The notes beneath the pieces are model-generated. The model was given only the letters and a program-made list of their open reading frames with translations. It ran no database searches and was not told where the DNA came from. DNA of 46,879 nucleotides, from IMG/VR virus record IMGVR_UViG_3300050120_000434, positions 1-46,879 of that record; one strand, 5' to 3'. The DNA comes from a virus. Each line of letters begins with the position of its first letter. The first letter of the stretch is position 1. Positions 16,516 through 24,580 of the stretch are shown one piece after another. Position numbers and translations under genes: made by a program.

Positions 16516-16960
16516 TTGGAGTAGCTATTGGAGCCGACACTATAACAGGCGCAACGGCTACAGGTGCAACATAAACCGGAGTAGGCGCCGGAGCAGGTGG
16601 CGCAGGTGCAACCGCGGCAACAGTCGGTGCTATAATTGCCATTAAAGGTGCTGCTGCTTCTTTTGCTTCAACAACTTGTTCAGCGATCTGCGGGATAGCG
16701 GCGATAACGTTTTCTGTTGTTAAGCCACCGGAAAACAGGGTTGAATCCTTAATGGCGAACTCGGAAATTACCGATAAGGTACCGCCGATAGATCCGACGA
16801 TGGTTACAGCCATGACCGGCACGCCGGCAACTACGGATAAAGCGGCGGCTATGGCCACTAAGGCCAAACCGAATAGGTGTACATTTTTCCAAAATACAGG
16901 CATATCCGCGTACAGGCGCTGTATTAATGATGGTGATGTGGTGGAGGTTGTAGTGCTCAT
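16508..16960 (-). CDS. Holin-like membrane protein with Pro/Ala tail
   Basis: I take the start MSTTTSTTSP at 16960 (150 aa). A longer frame to 17071 would overlap the gene at 16980-17294 and adds 37 unlikely residues. The protein has a hydrophobic region at about residues 26-65 (FGLALVAIAAALSVVAG and a second span) and a C-terminal third very rich in Pro, Ala and Val (VAPAPPAPAPTPVYVAPV), probably periplasm-spanning or unstructured. Its place next to the muramidase points to the lysis cassette. The AT-rich context TTTTAATTAGG before the ATG fits Bacteroidota starts. Confidence 0.6.
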   Translation of the reverse strand: MSTTTSTTSPSLIQRLYADMPVFWKNVHLFGLALVAIAAALSVVAGVPVMAVTIVGSIGGTLSVISEFAIKDSTLFSGGLTTENVIAAIPQIAEQVVEAKEAAAPLMAIIAPTVAAVAPAPPAPAPTPVYVAPVAVAPVIVSAPIATPNV

Positions 16961-16979
16961 TTTAATTAGGGTTTTTAAA

Positions 16980-17294
16980 TTATTCTGTGAAATATATTTT
17001 GCCAATTGCCATTTCTGTCTTCGTACATTCATGCGTGTAGGTTCCTTCTTTTCTGAATGGCTTTTTATCACATTCTACAGCATAGTGAATTTGGCAGCCT
17101 GCGAGAATCATTGAATTTTCACCTTCGCCAACCTGTAAAAACCAGTTGGTTGATGGCCTTTGCGGTACAAATCCAAATTGTTCTTTGGCCTCAACAACCT
17201 TGCATTTTCCCCATACGCCGCGATACTCTTCGCCATCAGGTGCTAAAAACCAATGATCTGCGGTAATCAAATACCTTTTTCCGGGAGTGATCAT
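16980..17294 (-). CDS. Small late protein of unknown function
   Basis: A 104-aa protein not recognised. MITPGKRYLITADHWFL opens a beta-rich domain containing the segments YRGVWGKCKVVEAKE and PQRPSTNWFLQVGEGENS. Four Cys lie in the C-terminal half (near CQIHYAVECDKK and HECTKTE), which could bind metal. It overlaps the muramidase stop by 4 nt (ATGA) and is followed by the membrane proteins, so it is co-transcribed with the lysis genes. A regulatory or endolysin-accessory role is possible but untested. Confidence 0.55.
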   Translation of the reverse strand: MITPGKRYLITADHWFLAPDGEEYRGVWGKCKVVEAKEQFGFVPQRPSTNWFLQVGEGENSMILAGCQIHYAVECDKKPFRKEGTYTHECTKTEMAIGKIYFTE

Positions 17295-17875
17295 ACTGCA
17301 GGGGTTTTAAATGATAAATAGTATTTAGCCAGGTCAGTGTCGTAATGATTCACCTTATAGCGGGACCCGTTGTAATGCTCGGCGAATAAAGCGGTAGCAA
17401 TTGCAAGTTCTGTAGCAAATTCGCGCAAGTATTTGTCCAGGCCCTGTGTTTTGCAGTAGGTGCAAAAAGCATCTAATTGATTGTCTTCACCTAACTTTAA
17501 GCCGGTTACAAAGGCATCAATCGTTGCAAAACCACAGCTCGAATAGTTTTCGCCCATGATTTGAAACATTCCCCAGCTGGTGGCCATCATGGCCGCGTGC
17601 GGATCCAATGTAAAGGCCTGGTCGAACCGGATATAAGCGGCATCACCAAACTGGCTGTATTTTTCAGTCCATGCCGGGTATGAGATGGTCGGGTGGCTCT
17701 CATCGTATCTGCCCTGGGTAAACTCATGAAAGACATGACCCTCAAACTTGAGGATGATCTTACCTGACTTGTAAAAGCCCTCGCCTGCAGCTTCGGTATG
17801 GGTAACCGATTTGATAGCCGCTTCCTCGCAATTCAGCTTCTGAGCTGCGGTTGTATATTCCTGTTCTGAAATCAT
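17291..17875 (-). CDS. N-acetylmuramidase-type endolysin
   Basis: A 194-aa protein matching the N-acetylmuramidase (DUF3380-like) lysozyme fold. The catalytic-type Glu lies in VTHTEAAGEGF (about residue 28), followed by ILKFEGHVFHEFT, SWGMFQIMGENY and the ALFAEHYNGSRY region. It has no signal peptide, so it needs a holin to reach the cell wall. It cleaves the glycan backbone. It overlaps its neighbours by 4 nt on both sides, tying the DUF6712-like gene, this endolysin and the small gene at 16980 into one transcript. It is a complete, normal-length member of the family. Confidence 0.85.
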   Translation of the reverse strand: MISEQEYTTAAQKLNCEEAAIKSVTHTEAAGEGFYKSGKIILKFEGHVFHEFTQGRYDESHPTISYPAWTEKYSQFGDAAYIRFDQAFTLDPHAAMMATSWGMFQIMGENYSSCGFATIDAFVTGLKLGEDNQLDAFCTYCKTQGLDKYLREFATELAIATALFAEHYNGSRYKVNHYDTDLAKYYLSFKTPAV

Positions 17876-18858
17876 AATCCAAATAATCCCTTGCGAGGGT
17901 CGTTTTTAAATTTGAACCTGCGGCGCGGTTCCGGCGCTACGTAGGTTGTAAAATCTGTTGGGTTAGCCAGCACGTGTTCGATCCCGTCCTGTAAAAATTG
18001 ATTGCCATCACAGATCAGCTGATCTGTGGTTGTGGCTATTTGCTCACCAGTTGGCGACAGGCTCTCTTTAATATTCTCATACCGGCCACGGAAGTTGACG
18101 CCCACCGTTCCATCCTGGAAGGCGATCACGCGCTCCACAATGCCTTTGGCCACGGTAAGCAACACAATGCCCGGTTTGATATAATTATCTACCAGGTATT
18201 GCTGCGCATCGGTTAATGTTGGGCCTTTGAGCGATTGGAAAAAGTCGATACCGAAGATGCGCTGCACCGTTTGATCTTCCACCCGCTTCATGATATAGGC
18301 GATGGTTTGGAATACGTAGCGGGAATTATTGATATTGTACTGGTCGCTAAAATCACATGCCGACCTGATGAGCAGCTTATTAATTTTGGCCTGCTGTGTA
18401 GAAAATGCGAACTGCGCGAACTTATCCGTGTCGCTCTCCAGCAGCTCCAGTAATTCTTCAATACCGTTAAAGCCCAGGTCGAGTAGCGAAGACTTTAAAT
18501 CTTCTACCTGCCATTGAAAGGCCTGTTTGGTGTTTTCGTTAGAGTTGATCTGTATCCCGGATGAACCGATGGACAGACTCAATACCGGTATGGCCAGAAA
18601 ATAACCCAGGTTGGCAATTACCTTTTGGCAATAAAGCACAGCCTGTTTAATTTCAGGATCTGTGATCGCGCCGGCATTATCACCGGCAGCGGCATAAGCT
18701 TCCTGCAGATCCGCGAACTGTCCGGATCCGATGAGCTTAACCAAATACATATTTTCGGCCGAAGCCAGGAAGGGCGATACTGTGTCGATGTCGCTCGTCA
18801 TATTCACAGGCACATAGTCCTGGATCTCGGTGATGGTTTGAATTAGCTGCGCCCTCAT
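17872..18858 (-). CDS. DUF6712-like phage structural protein
   Basis: A 328-aa mostly helical protein that follows the portal by TAATG overlap. Its opening (MRAQLIQTITEIQDYVP) and the AENMYLVKLIGSGQFADL segment fit the DUF6712 family of Bacteroidota prophage proteins found beside the portal. The C-terminus carries a basic patch (APEPRRRFKFKNDPRKG). Its position suggests a head-tail connector or a head protein. The family name is from memory of the type and needs a profile search to confirm. Confidence 0.6.
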   Translation of the reverse strand: MRAQLIQTITEIQDYVPVNMTSDIDTVSPFLASAENMYLVKLIGSGQFADLQEAYAAAGDNAGAITDPEIKQAVLYCQKVIANLGYFLAIPVLSLSIGSSGIQINSNENTKQAFQWQVEDLKSSLLDLGFNGIEELLELLESDTDKFAQFAFSTQQAKINKLLIRSACDFSDQYNINNSRYVFQTIAYIMKRVEDQTVQRIFGIDFFQSLKGPTLTDAQQYLVDNYIKPGIVLLTVAKGIVERVIAFQDGTVGVNFRGRYENIKESLSPTGEQIATTTDQLICDGNQFLQDGIEHVLANPTDFTTYVAPEPRRRFKFKNDPRKGLFGL

Positions 18859-20228
18859 TAGCTTAATACTCCCTTCGTGCCGGCGCCCTGATCAAGCGTG
18901 GTTAAAACCATATCCTGAACTCCCAGGCAGATGTCGGGATCTATGTTGTTGTATTGTTTGAAAAAATTAAAATAGCCGAGGGTAATATCGCGGTCGGCCT
19001 GCAGCATACTGCGCAATTGCAAACCGCTTTCGCGGATGTTTGATCCGCCGTTGTTCGCGCCGCCTGTATAGTCGCCACCGGTATTGCCCTGGCCAATGGT
19101 GGCCGGGTTAACCAGCATGGAAAACAGGATCTCCGAATTGGCGGCTGCAGCGTCAGGCAGGTAGGCATCATTTTTCATGATGTCGTCAATAGCCTTGATG
19201 ATCCATTGACCCATTGGCTTACCGTCCTTACCGGTACTGTAAAATGAAAGGATAGCCTTCTGAGCGTTTTCGGCACCGGTAAGGTTGCTCACGATCTCGT
19301 CATACAGCTCGTCAACGATCTTATCCTTTTCCTCGATCGGCATTCCCTGAAAGTTTGGATACATGGTTGTCATGTATTCCATCGGGATCTGAATATCATA
19401 CTTGAGGCTCATCTGGTTTTTAAAGAGTGCCTTTTTGTATGCGGGTATCGAAGTGGCAATTTCTATCCAGTCGCGGCTGCTGTCCCAGTACACCACCGGG
19501 TAATAGTCGTTCAGCACGTCCGGCCAGTAAAGCGGCATTACATATTTAAAATCCGTGTAATTGCTTTTTATTTCCGCGATCTGATCATAGTAACGGATCG
19601 GGTCGATAACCGGTAGCTGTTGGGTATCCGCGATGCTCACCTGGTAAGGCCAGCGCCCGGAGATAAATACATTTGGTATGCGGCCGTTATCCGGATCAAT
19701 AGGCGCGAACCTGGTATGTGTGGCCTTGTGGTAATCAATTCCCCACACCTGCGTTTTATTTCCGTTGAAGCGGATCTCCGGAAAGCAAATGCCGAAATAA
19801 GTATAGTCCTGGATAAGGCCCAGGCGAACCATATTAAAGTTTGAGCGTGCGGTAACGGCATCCCACTCTGGGAGCGCCACCGTTTGGATGATCGGCTGAC
19901 CGTTATCTTTGGTATCAACTACCTTGTAAGTGTACAGGCGTTGCCCGTAGATCGCTTTGGATAGCAATTGCAAGCCAGAGCGGCCGACAGTACTCCTTCG
20001 CATCAGCAGAGCGATCTTGCGCGGGAAGTCGTTGGTGTCTCCCCAGGGGATGAACCATGTTTTGCCCAGCTCCTCTTCGGGAGACGCTCCGCCCTGGTTA
20101 AACTCTGCAGGGGAAGATATTGAAGATTTCTTGCCGGCAGATGCTTCGAAGTTCAGCAATGCTGTGCCTCCGGGCTTGTACGCGAACATTGGGCCGGCGC
20201 TGCCGTGCTTTACTACAACATTACTCAT
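18858..20228 (-). CDS. Portal protein
   Basis: A 456-aa protein next to the terminase region and in the usual size range. It contains TWFIPWGDTNDFPRKIALLM, GRSGLQLLSKAIYGQRL, a beta-rich middle with FRAPxxP-like phrases (THTRFAPIDPDNGRIPN), a helical part (KIVDELYDEIVSN) and a C-terminal FNFFKQYNN segment. This fits phage portals, which form the dodecameric ring through which DNA enters. It overlaps the upstream small gene by 4 nt. No frameshift or missing segment is seen. The call rests on size, position and general pattern rather than a strict motif. Confidence 0.75.
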   Translation of the reverse strand: MSNVVVKHGSAGPMFAYKPGGTALLNFEASAGKKSSISSPAEFNQGGASPEEELGKTWFIPWGDTNDFPRKIALLMRRSTVGRSGLQLLSKAIYGQRLYTYKVVDTKDNGQPIIQTVALPEWDAVTARSNFNMVRLGLIQDYTYFGICFPEIRFNGNKTQVWGIDYHKATHTRFAPIDPDNGRIPNVFISGRWPYQVSIADTQQLPVIDPIRYYDQIAEIKSNYTDFKYVMPLYWPDVLNDYYPVVYWDSSRDWIEIATSIPAYKKALFKNQMSLKYDIQIPMEYMTTMYPNFQGMPIEEKDKIVDELYDEIVSNLTGAENAQKAILSFYSTGKDGKPMGQWIIKAIDDIMKNDAYLPDAAAANSEILFSMLVNPATIGQGNTGGDYTGGANNGGSNIRESGLQLRSMLQADRDITLGYFNFFKQYNNIDPDICLGVQDMVLTTLDQGAGTKGVLS

Positions 20229-20497
20229 ACCCAGTATATCTCCTGTTTGTTAATTTGAAAAAGTAGCTTATTGTGAACGGCGTAAGGTTTGCCGGTTTGC
20301 ATATCCTTGATGCCGATCATGTCGTGATCTTTACAGGTAGGCGGCAAGCCGCAACCGCAGGCTTCGGTAAGTTCAATCAACTCCCCTCCTGTTCTATCAG
20401 TACGGTTGCAAGTGAGAAACACTACGCCGAATGATCCGTTACCGTCGCGGTAATCATGTTGCCTAATTATCTTGAGTGCATCTGCCAAAGCGATCAT
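20225..20497 (-). CDS. Small Cys-rich late protein
   Basis: I choose ATG 20497 (MIALADALKIIRQHDY, 90 aa) over a start at 20524. It lies exactly 31 nt after a TGTCGTTTA element, matching four other genes. The longer N-terminus would place the start inside the predicted promoter. The protein has five Cys (CNRTDR, ACGCG, TCKDHD), suggesting metal binding, and a C-terminal hydrophobic end (YWV). It overlaps the portal by 4 nt. Function unknown; a leaderless mRNA is predicted. Confidence 0.55.
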   Translation of the reverse strand: MIALADALKIIRQHDYRDGNGSFGVVFLTCNRTDRTGGELIELTEACGCGLPPTCKDHDMIGIKDMQTGKPYAVHNKLLFQINKQEIYWV

Positions 20498-20537
20498 GAA
20501 ACGAATATGCGCAGCCTTAAACACGGGGTAAACGACA
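20498..20537 (-). promoter_or_regulatory. Late promoter P-late3 (TGTCGTTTA element)
   Basis: TGTCGTTTA (20537-20529, minus), 19 nt, CATATTCG, with the ATG 31 nt after the element. It identifies the true start of the 20225-20497 gene. Confidence 0.7.
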
Positions 20538-20807
20538 ATACGGGAAGGCGCAATCGGCAGGGATTGAAGGGAATTAATTAAAATCTCAAATTTTTATCGG
20601 TTTTTCTTCTGAATTAATTAAAAAACAGCCATTTAAGTCAAACTAAAACTTTAATTCGTATCAAATATTTGTTTGCCCTCCAACGCCTGCCCTATCGAAG
20701 AAAGGCAATTGCCATTTTGAAAAATGCACGTTATATGATACGACGTTGCCGATTGACGTCGCATCGTCGCAACGATGATGATCATAGATGTGGTGGTGTG
20801 GTGTGGC
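20538..20807. other. Gene-poor stretch between terminase and P-late3
   Basis: This is about 270 bp with at most one small frame (20651-20785). It holds an AT-rich block with GAATTAATTAAAA twice (near 20570 and 20611), a CATCGT/ACGATG hairpin near 20763-20778 and a copy of GGCAATTGCCATTTT that is inverted at the terminase-operon promoter (23.58-23.60 kb). No protein with clear support lies here. Confidence 0.4.
20651..20785 (-). CDS. Possible 44-aa small protein after terminase
   Basis: A short complete frame starting MIIIVATMRRQSATSYH and ending QALEGKQIFDTN, 22 nt after the terminase stop. Its composition is plausible for coding, but nothing else supports it. It may be a chance frame inside the gene-poor region. 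Confidence 0.25.
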   Translation of the reverse strand: MIIIVATMRRQSATSYHITCIFQNGNCLSSIGQALEGKQIFDTN

Positions 20808-22319
20808 TTACCTACCCAGGCGCGGGCGTATGGCGCCGGCATTGGTGTTAGTGCGTGATCCATACTTGCCGAGCGCAAGCGTATCCATCGCATCAGAGAA
20901 GTGTGTTGTTGTGCGCTGATCTATCGCATGATTCGCTTCGTCCCGCTTATCCTTTTCGAATCCGTTGCGCCCTTGACGAACGTTTGCGCCATTAACCGAT
21001 ATGATCAGATACTTACAATGATGACGATTATACCAGAACTTTGGCAGGTTAGGATGATCGCCTTTGTGCGCATAACCCCAAAATCTATACCGGTCATCCG
21101 GATTCGGTTGCGCGCCGATATACATCTCGATCACGTTCCAACCGTAAGAGCGCAGCACTCTGCTAACGATCACCGGATATATATCAGTTCGTCTGTCATT
21201 ATCCAATGCGGTATGATCATACCAATAGTACACTGTCTTATCGCGATGGAAGCGGTAATACGTACACCATTTGTTTAGTAAATCCTCGAAGGTTTCAGTT
21301 TCATTGATCGACATTCCGGATAAGAAATAGAAAGCATTGTCCTGTTCCTGACCGGTAACGATACCATTAAACCAGGCACCATAATCCATAGAGATCTCAA
21401 GCGGTTCATCAAAAACAATATCATCATCTTGCAATGATGTTAAGTTTTCAAAGTCTTCCGTATTATAACCGCTTGCATTACTGATCAAACTATCTAAATG
21501 CGTGTTGTTAAACTTCACATAGGTTTGAACCTTATCATTAAACATCGGATAAAAACCGCCGATAACTTTTTGTGGCCTGATATTGCAGATCTCAATATCA
21601 TATTCAGATGGCAATAAAATACGTTTCTGATCCGTAAACCAACCTGGTGGCAGATTATGTGAGTTGATACTTGAAGGCCCGGAAATATATAAATGTTCTT
21701 TTGGGAAATTTTTTGCTAATTCTTCGTATTCAAATATCCATTCAGCACGACGCATTCTGGGCATTGAGCAATAGAGACTTAAACGCCGGTAGGTATGTTT
21801 TAACTTGAAGCGCTCATATTCCAAACGCATAGTCGGAATTACCTGCGATTCGAATTTTTGCTGATCGCCATCTTGCGCCTCGTCAAACATGCCGCTGGCA
21901 TAATTACCACCGCGCGAATTCGTGTCCTGGCTCAATAGATCCCAAACTGTACCGTTATAGAAAAATATAGAATGCTGCGGATCTAATGGCGGTTCATAGC
22001 ATTCAGGCCATTTCCACGATTTAGGCGGATAACGACCGATAAAATAATGCAGATCCTTATAAAAACCAATCATCGCCAATGCTTTGATCGTTGATGGCAA
22101 AGTGCGCGTTAATATTTGCTGGTAAGTTTGACCTAAAATAAAATTTTTCGACATGGGCATGTCGTACAGCACATTTTTAATATCTAAAGCCGCACCGGTT
22201 GATTTACCACCACCACGTCCAACCTGCACTACACGAATTCGCTGTGGTGCCAATTCGAGCATTAATTGCATCGGATTTAAAACAACCGTTTTTCTTGGAC
22301 GCGGATCAGGAATTATCAT
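20808..22319 (-). CDS. terL: Terminase large subunit
   Basis: Packaging motor ATPase/nuclease. With the start MIIPDPRPRKT at 22319 it is 503 aa. A longer frame to 22358 would overlap the upstream gene by 53 nt. Walker A is VGRGGGKST (residues 33-41), Walker B is GMFDE (143-147) and an adenine-type GQTYQQ lies nearby. The C-terminal nuclease half shows SMDYGAWFNG and a late DAMDTLALG segment with acidic residues. It overlaps the small-subunit candidate by 14 nt. It cuts and translocates concatemeric DNA into the prohead at the portal. Confidence 0.93.
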   Translation of the reverse strand: MIIPDPRPRKTVVLNPMQLMLELAPQRIRVVQVGRGGGKSTGAALDIKNVLYDMPMSKNFILGQTYQQILTRTLPSTIKALAMIGFYKDLHYFIGRYPPKSWKWPECYEPPLDPQHSIFFYNGTVWDLLSQDTNSRGGNYASGMFDEAQDGDQQKFESQVIPTMRLEYERFKLKHTYRRLSLYCSMPRMRRAEWIFEYEELAKNFPKEHLYISGPSSINSHNLPPGWFTDQKRILLPSEYDIEICNIRPQKVIGGFYPMFNDKVQTYVKFNNTHLDSLISNASGYNTEDFENLTSLQDDDIVFDEPLEISMDYGAWFNGIVTGQEQDNAFYFLSGMSINETETFEDLLNKWCTYYRFHRDKTVYYWYDHTALDNDRRTDIYPVIVSRVLRSYGWNVIEMYIGAQPNPDDRYRFWGYAHKGDHPNLPKFWYNRHHCKYLIISVNGANVRQGRNGFEKDKRDEANHAIDQRTTTHFSDAMDTLALGKYGSRTNTNAGAIRPRLGR

Positions 22320-22899
22320 CAGGCAGATTTTTAGTTTCTTCCAGGATGACAGCTTCATCAGCTTCCAAAGCCATTTTGTTCACCATTTCGCTCAGGTCAA
22401 TTTTACCAGCACCTATCATGGCCATGATTGCTTTTAATACCGGTTGCGGTAAATTGATCTCGTAAGTGTGCGGTTCTATTTTTTCAAAATCTGGCAGATC
22501 TGGATCGGTTACATTAACACCGTTAATTTTGGCAATTGCCAATGCAGCTTTGATAATTGCATTCGGGCTACCCATGCTCCGGGCTATCACAGCAGCATCT
22601 TTCACCATTTCTGTGGTCAGGTGCTTAATCCCGTCTTTTGATGATTTTGAAATATCACCGAATAAATTAATGGCGTTACTGCAGTCGCGATAAGCAGTTG
22701 CACGACTTAAACCAGGAAAGCGTTTCATTAAAATCGCTGCAGCGTCTGCAGTAGAATTATAATTGCGTAATAAAGTATAGGCTTCGTTCCAACGATTAAT
22801 TAAATTTCGCTCATGTTCAGTTAGTTCGCTTTCTGCTAACCGGTCTGTCATAAAAGCGACTATACGCTCATAATTGGAAGTTTTGCCTAAGAGTTTCAT
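22306..22899 (-). CDS. Small terminase subunit candidate
   Basis: A 197-aa helical protein directly upstream of terL (14-nt overlap), in the position of a small terminase subunit. It contains HERNLINRWNEAYTLLRNY, the helix-turn-helix-like AILMKRFPGLSRATAYRD and a middle GDISKSSKDGIKHLT region. Its HTH-like N-terminal half and length match DNA-recognition subunits of terminases. The sequence alone does not separate this from another DNA-binding late protein, so the call is by position plus motif. Confidence 0.6.
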   Translation of the reverse strand: MKLLGKTSNYERIVAFMTDRLAESELTEHERNLINRWNEAYTLLRNYNSTADAAAILMKRFPGLSRATAYRDCSNAINLFGDISKSSKDGIKHLTTEMVKDAAVIARSMGSPNAIIKAALAIAKINGVNVTDPDLPDFEKIEPHTYEINLPQPVLKAIMAMIGAGKIDLSEMVNKMALEADEAVILEETKNLPDDNS

Positions 22900-23579
22900 T
22901 TAAACTCGGCCTCCATTCGTTGCTTTATAATTTCATAGCGACGTTCCAGCATGTGCAGCCTGGCGGATGCTTTAACCTGGGATGTTGGTGTTTTAGCCTT
23001 GGCAAGTTTGGTTTTTGCTTTCGAGATATACGATGGCAGGTTTTTCGATTCTTTCAACAGATCCGGAATACACAGATCTGCAATTTCAATCGTGCTTTGT
23101 TTTTCCTCAATTTCGCGGATAACGCCATTGGCCTTCCATTCATCAATAACCGCCCAGCTCTCATTCACAAAATCCATGTGGTCGAGCATTTCTAAGGCGG
23201 CTTGTTTTCGCAGATCTGCGCTATCTAATACCCGGATCATTTCAAACAGCTTGCGGGCCTGCGCATACCGGTTTGTTTTAAGGTCCCGTATCTGCAATAT
23301 TTTTTCGGGAGCATCTTTATAGTCATGCGCCGTTTTACCTGGTGAAACCAATTGCTCAGGAATAAATTGGCTGATCACAATAGGCTTTGGCACCAGGTTG
23401 CTTTTTTTGTTCACTTCCTCCAGGCCTGCTTTCAGCTTCGCCAGGTGATACGATGTTGATCCGCTTTTCAGCAGAACCTTTAAAACAGGATTATCACCAT
23501 ACTGCTCATATAGTGCATGTCCCTGATGGTACGTTTTGTGGGGATTATTTAGCCAGCCAGTGATTGATGCAATTGCCAT
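22896..23579 (-). CDS. Late protein preceding the terminase
   Basis: A 227-aa protein with a basic, helical second half (IDEWKANGVIREIEE, YISKAKTKLAKAKT) and an ASARLHMLERRYEIIKQRME tail. It overlaps the small terminase candidate by 4 nt. I do not recognise it. A possible DNA-binding or packaging-accessory role follows from its position as first gene of the terminase operon. It starts 31 nt after a TGTCGTTTA element, with a predicted leaderless mRNA. Its ATG is part of a repeat, GCAATTGCCAT, found again inverted nearby. Confidence 0.55.
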   Translation of the reverse strand: MAIASITGWLNNPHKTYHQGHALYEQYGDNPVLKVLLKSGSTSYHLAKLKAGLEEVNKKSNLVPKPIVISQFIPEQLVSPGKTAHDYKDAPEKILQIRDLKTNRYAQARKLFEMIRVLDSADLRKQAALEMLDHMDFVNESWAVIDEWKANGVIREIEEKQSTIEIADLCIPDLLKESKNLPSYISKAKTKLAKAKTPTSQVKASARLHMLERRYEIIKQRMEAEFK

Positions 23580-23619
23580 TGCACGAATGTGAAAAATGGC
23601 AATTGCCGGCTAAACGACA
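23580..23619 (-). promoter_or_regulatory. Late promoter P-late4 (TGTCGTTTA element)
   Basis: TGTCGTTTA (23619-23611, minus), a 19-nt spacer and CACATTCG, with the ATG 31 nt after the element. The spacer holds GGCAATTGCC, which is shared in part by P-late5. It opens the terminase operon. Confidence 0.7.
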
Positions 23620-23635
23620 GGTAAGGGAATGAATA

Positions 23636-23816
23636 ATTAAGCCCCGCTTCAAAAGAAACGAGGCTAATGGGTTGATCTTTATGACCCACTACGTCGACAT
23701 CTGTCTAAAATATATAGGCTGTGCACTAATCCTGAATATTCTATTAGCCGCCGGTTGGCTCAGTCCCCTACACCCGTGTGGGAATTGCTGATGTTGCGCC
23801 GTCATAAAACTTTGTG
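23636..23816 (-). ncRNA. Candidate structured RNA with promoter and terminator
   Basis: On the minus strand TACATTTG (23829-23822) is a perfect TAnnTTTG -7 box, predicting a start near 23816. The transcript would run about 180 nt to a fully paired 11-bp hairpin (23665-23640: AGCCTCGTTTC, TTTT loop, GAAGCGGGGCT). That hairpin pairs better on the minus than on the plus strand, pointing to this direction; the T-run after it is weak. In between is a CCCACA/TGTAGGG stem-loop and a closing pairing between about 23691-23701 and 23790-23802. No good CDS competes (only a 39-aa chance frame). I cannot name the RNA. Confidence 0.5.
23640..23665 (-). terminator. Hairpin ending the candidate RNA
   Basis: Minus strand: AGCCTCGTTTC, the loop TTTT, then GAAGCGGGGCT; 11 pairs of which two are G-U. 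It is followed by TAATTATT, a weak U-tract. It separates the RNA from P-late4. Confidence 0.5.
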
Positions 23817-23837
23817 AACTTCAAATGTATTAAAAAA

Positions 23838-23859
23838 AGCCATGCAGATTTGCATGGCT
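23838..23859 (-). terminator. Terminator after the 23973-24284 gene
   Basis: Minus strand: AGCCATGCA, a 4-nt loop, TGCATGGCT (perfect 9-bp stem) followed by TTTTTT. It ends the transcript of the two small genes at 24.0-24.6 kb. The next promoter box begins 9 nt further on. Confidence 0.8.
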
Positions 23860-23972
23860 AAATTGATAACTAAACGTAAAAAGCACAAGGTTGTGCGGTG
23901 GCGCCCAAAGTACGTTCTATTAAACAGCGTGTTGTCCGTCTTACCTCTTACTGTAGTGTCCTGGTTCAAATA

Positions 23973-24284
23973 TTACAGGCCATCATTATCAATATGCGGT
24001 CTTAAAGCTAATAATCCCGAATCTGTCAACGGAATGACCATTGTTTCTTTTAATTTTATCAGTTCCGCCTCTTTTTCCATAAAATACTCAAATACCTTAA
24101 TTAGCATCAAATTTAAATTATCATCGTCGTTGCAAAGCAATTTATACCGACCATTGGTACCGAAATTAACCTGCATAGTGGCTTTGGCCTCTCCGTATAG
24201 TCGCCCCCAGTTCTCACGATCTTCTTGAATTGATTTTACAATCTCCCATATTTCAGGGTTCTTAAAGTCTTTTTCTATCGCCAT
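23973..24284 (-). CDS. Small helical protein, unknown
   Basis: A 103-aa protein opening MAIEKDFKNPEIWEIVKSIQ. It is largely helical with many charged residues, and its middle NLMLIKVFEYFMEKEAELIKL is a likely coiled-coil. No motif is recognised. It overlaps the upstream 24275-24553 gene by 10 nt, so the two are translated from one mRNA, and it ends at a strong terminator. It may be a regulator or DNA-modification accessory, given the neighbouring methylase. Confidence 0.55.
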   Translation of the reverse strand: MAIEKDFKNPEIWEIVKSIQEDRENWGRLYGEAKATMQVNFGTNGRYKLLCNDDDNLNLMLIKVFEYFMEKEAELIKLKETMVIPLTDSGLLALRPHIDNDGL

Positions 24285-24553
24285 TTAGCCAGGTAATAAA
24301 ATTTATTATTATGCTCATTACGCTCAAAAGACACATTCATATCAAATAGCGCTAATTTTAAATCGTCAAACGTATAAGCAACGCCAGGGAACGAATTACT
24401 AAATTTTTCGGCCATGCCGCTTACCGATTCAATTATATCAGCATCTGTCCAGTCTTTAGCCGGCTGAATGACTTGAGCGAACAGATCGCGTATAGCTGGC
24501 CAGTTCTCTGGTTTTTCGTCCTCATCATCTTCGTCATGATATTTTTTGCCCAT
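24275..24553 (-). CDS. Small acidic protein, unknown
   Basis: I place the start at MGKKYHDEDDEDE (ATG 24553, 92 aa) and not at 24589. A perfect -7 box TATATTTG (24564-24557) ends three bases before this ATG, so the mRNA is probably leaderless. The longer N-terminus would lie inside the promoter and the overlapping RNA gene. The rest is helical (DLFAQVIQPAKDW) with FERNEHNNKFYYLAKWR at the end. Function unknown. Its promoter overlaps the divergent RNA promoter, so the two are likely co-regulated. Confidence 0.55.
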   Translation of the reverse strand: MGKKYHDEDDEDEKPENWPAIRDLFAQVIQPAKDWTDADIIESVSGMAEKFSNSFPGVAYTFDDLKLALFDMNVSFERNEHNNKFYYLAKWR

Positions 24554-24576
24554 ACCCAAATATAACCATATCTTTG
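24545..24576 (+). promoter_or_regulatory. Consensus promoter of the small RNA gene
   Basis: TTTG (24545-24548), a 20-bp spacer and TATCTTTG (24569-24576) match the Bacteroidota consensus perfectly. The predicted start is near 24581-24582, exactly at the first base of the RNA stem. The opposite-strand box at 24557-24564 overlaps this promoter. Confidence 0.75.
24557..24564 (-). promoter_or_regulatory. -7 box of the 24275-24553 gene
   Basis: TATATTTG on the minus strand, a perfect TAnnTTTG, three bases before the ATG. A weak -33 (TTTC, 24586-24583) lies 18 bp upstream. Polymerase here and at the opposing RNA promoter could not bind at the same time. Confidence 0.6.
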
Positions 24577-24580
24577 CAAC

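Noticed and set aside
23700-23816. 39-aa frame (MTAQHQQFPHG...) inside the candidate RNA
   Set aside because: The composition and the absence of a ribosome context make it weak; the segment is better explained as a structured RNA. I cannot fully exclude it.
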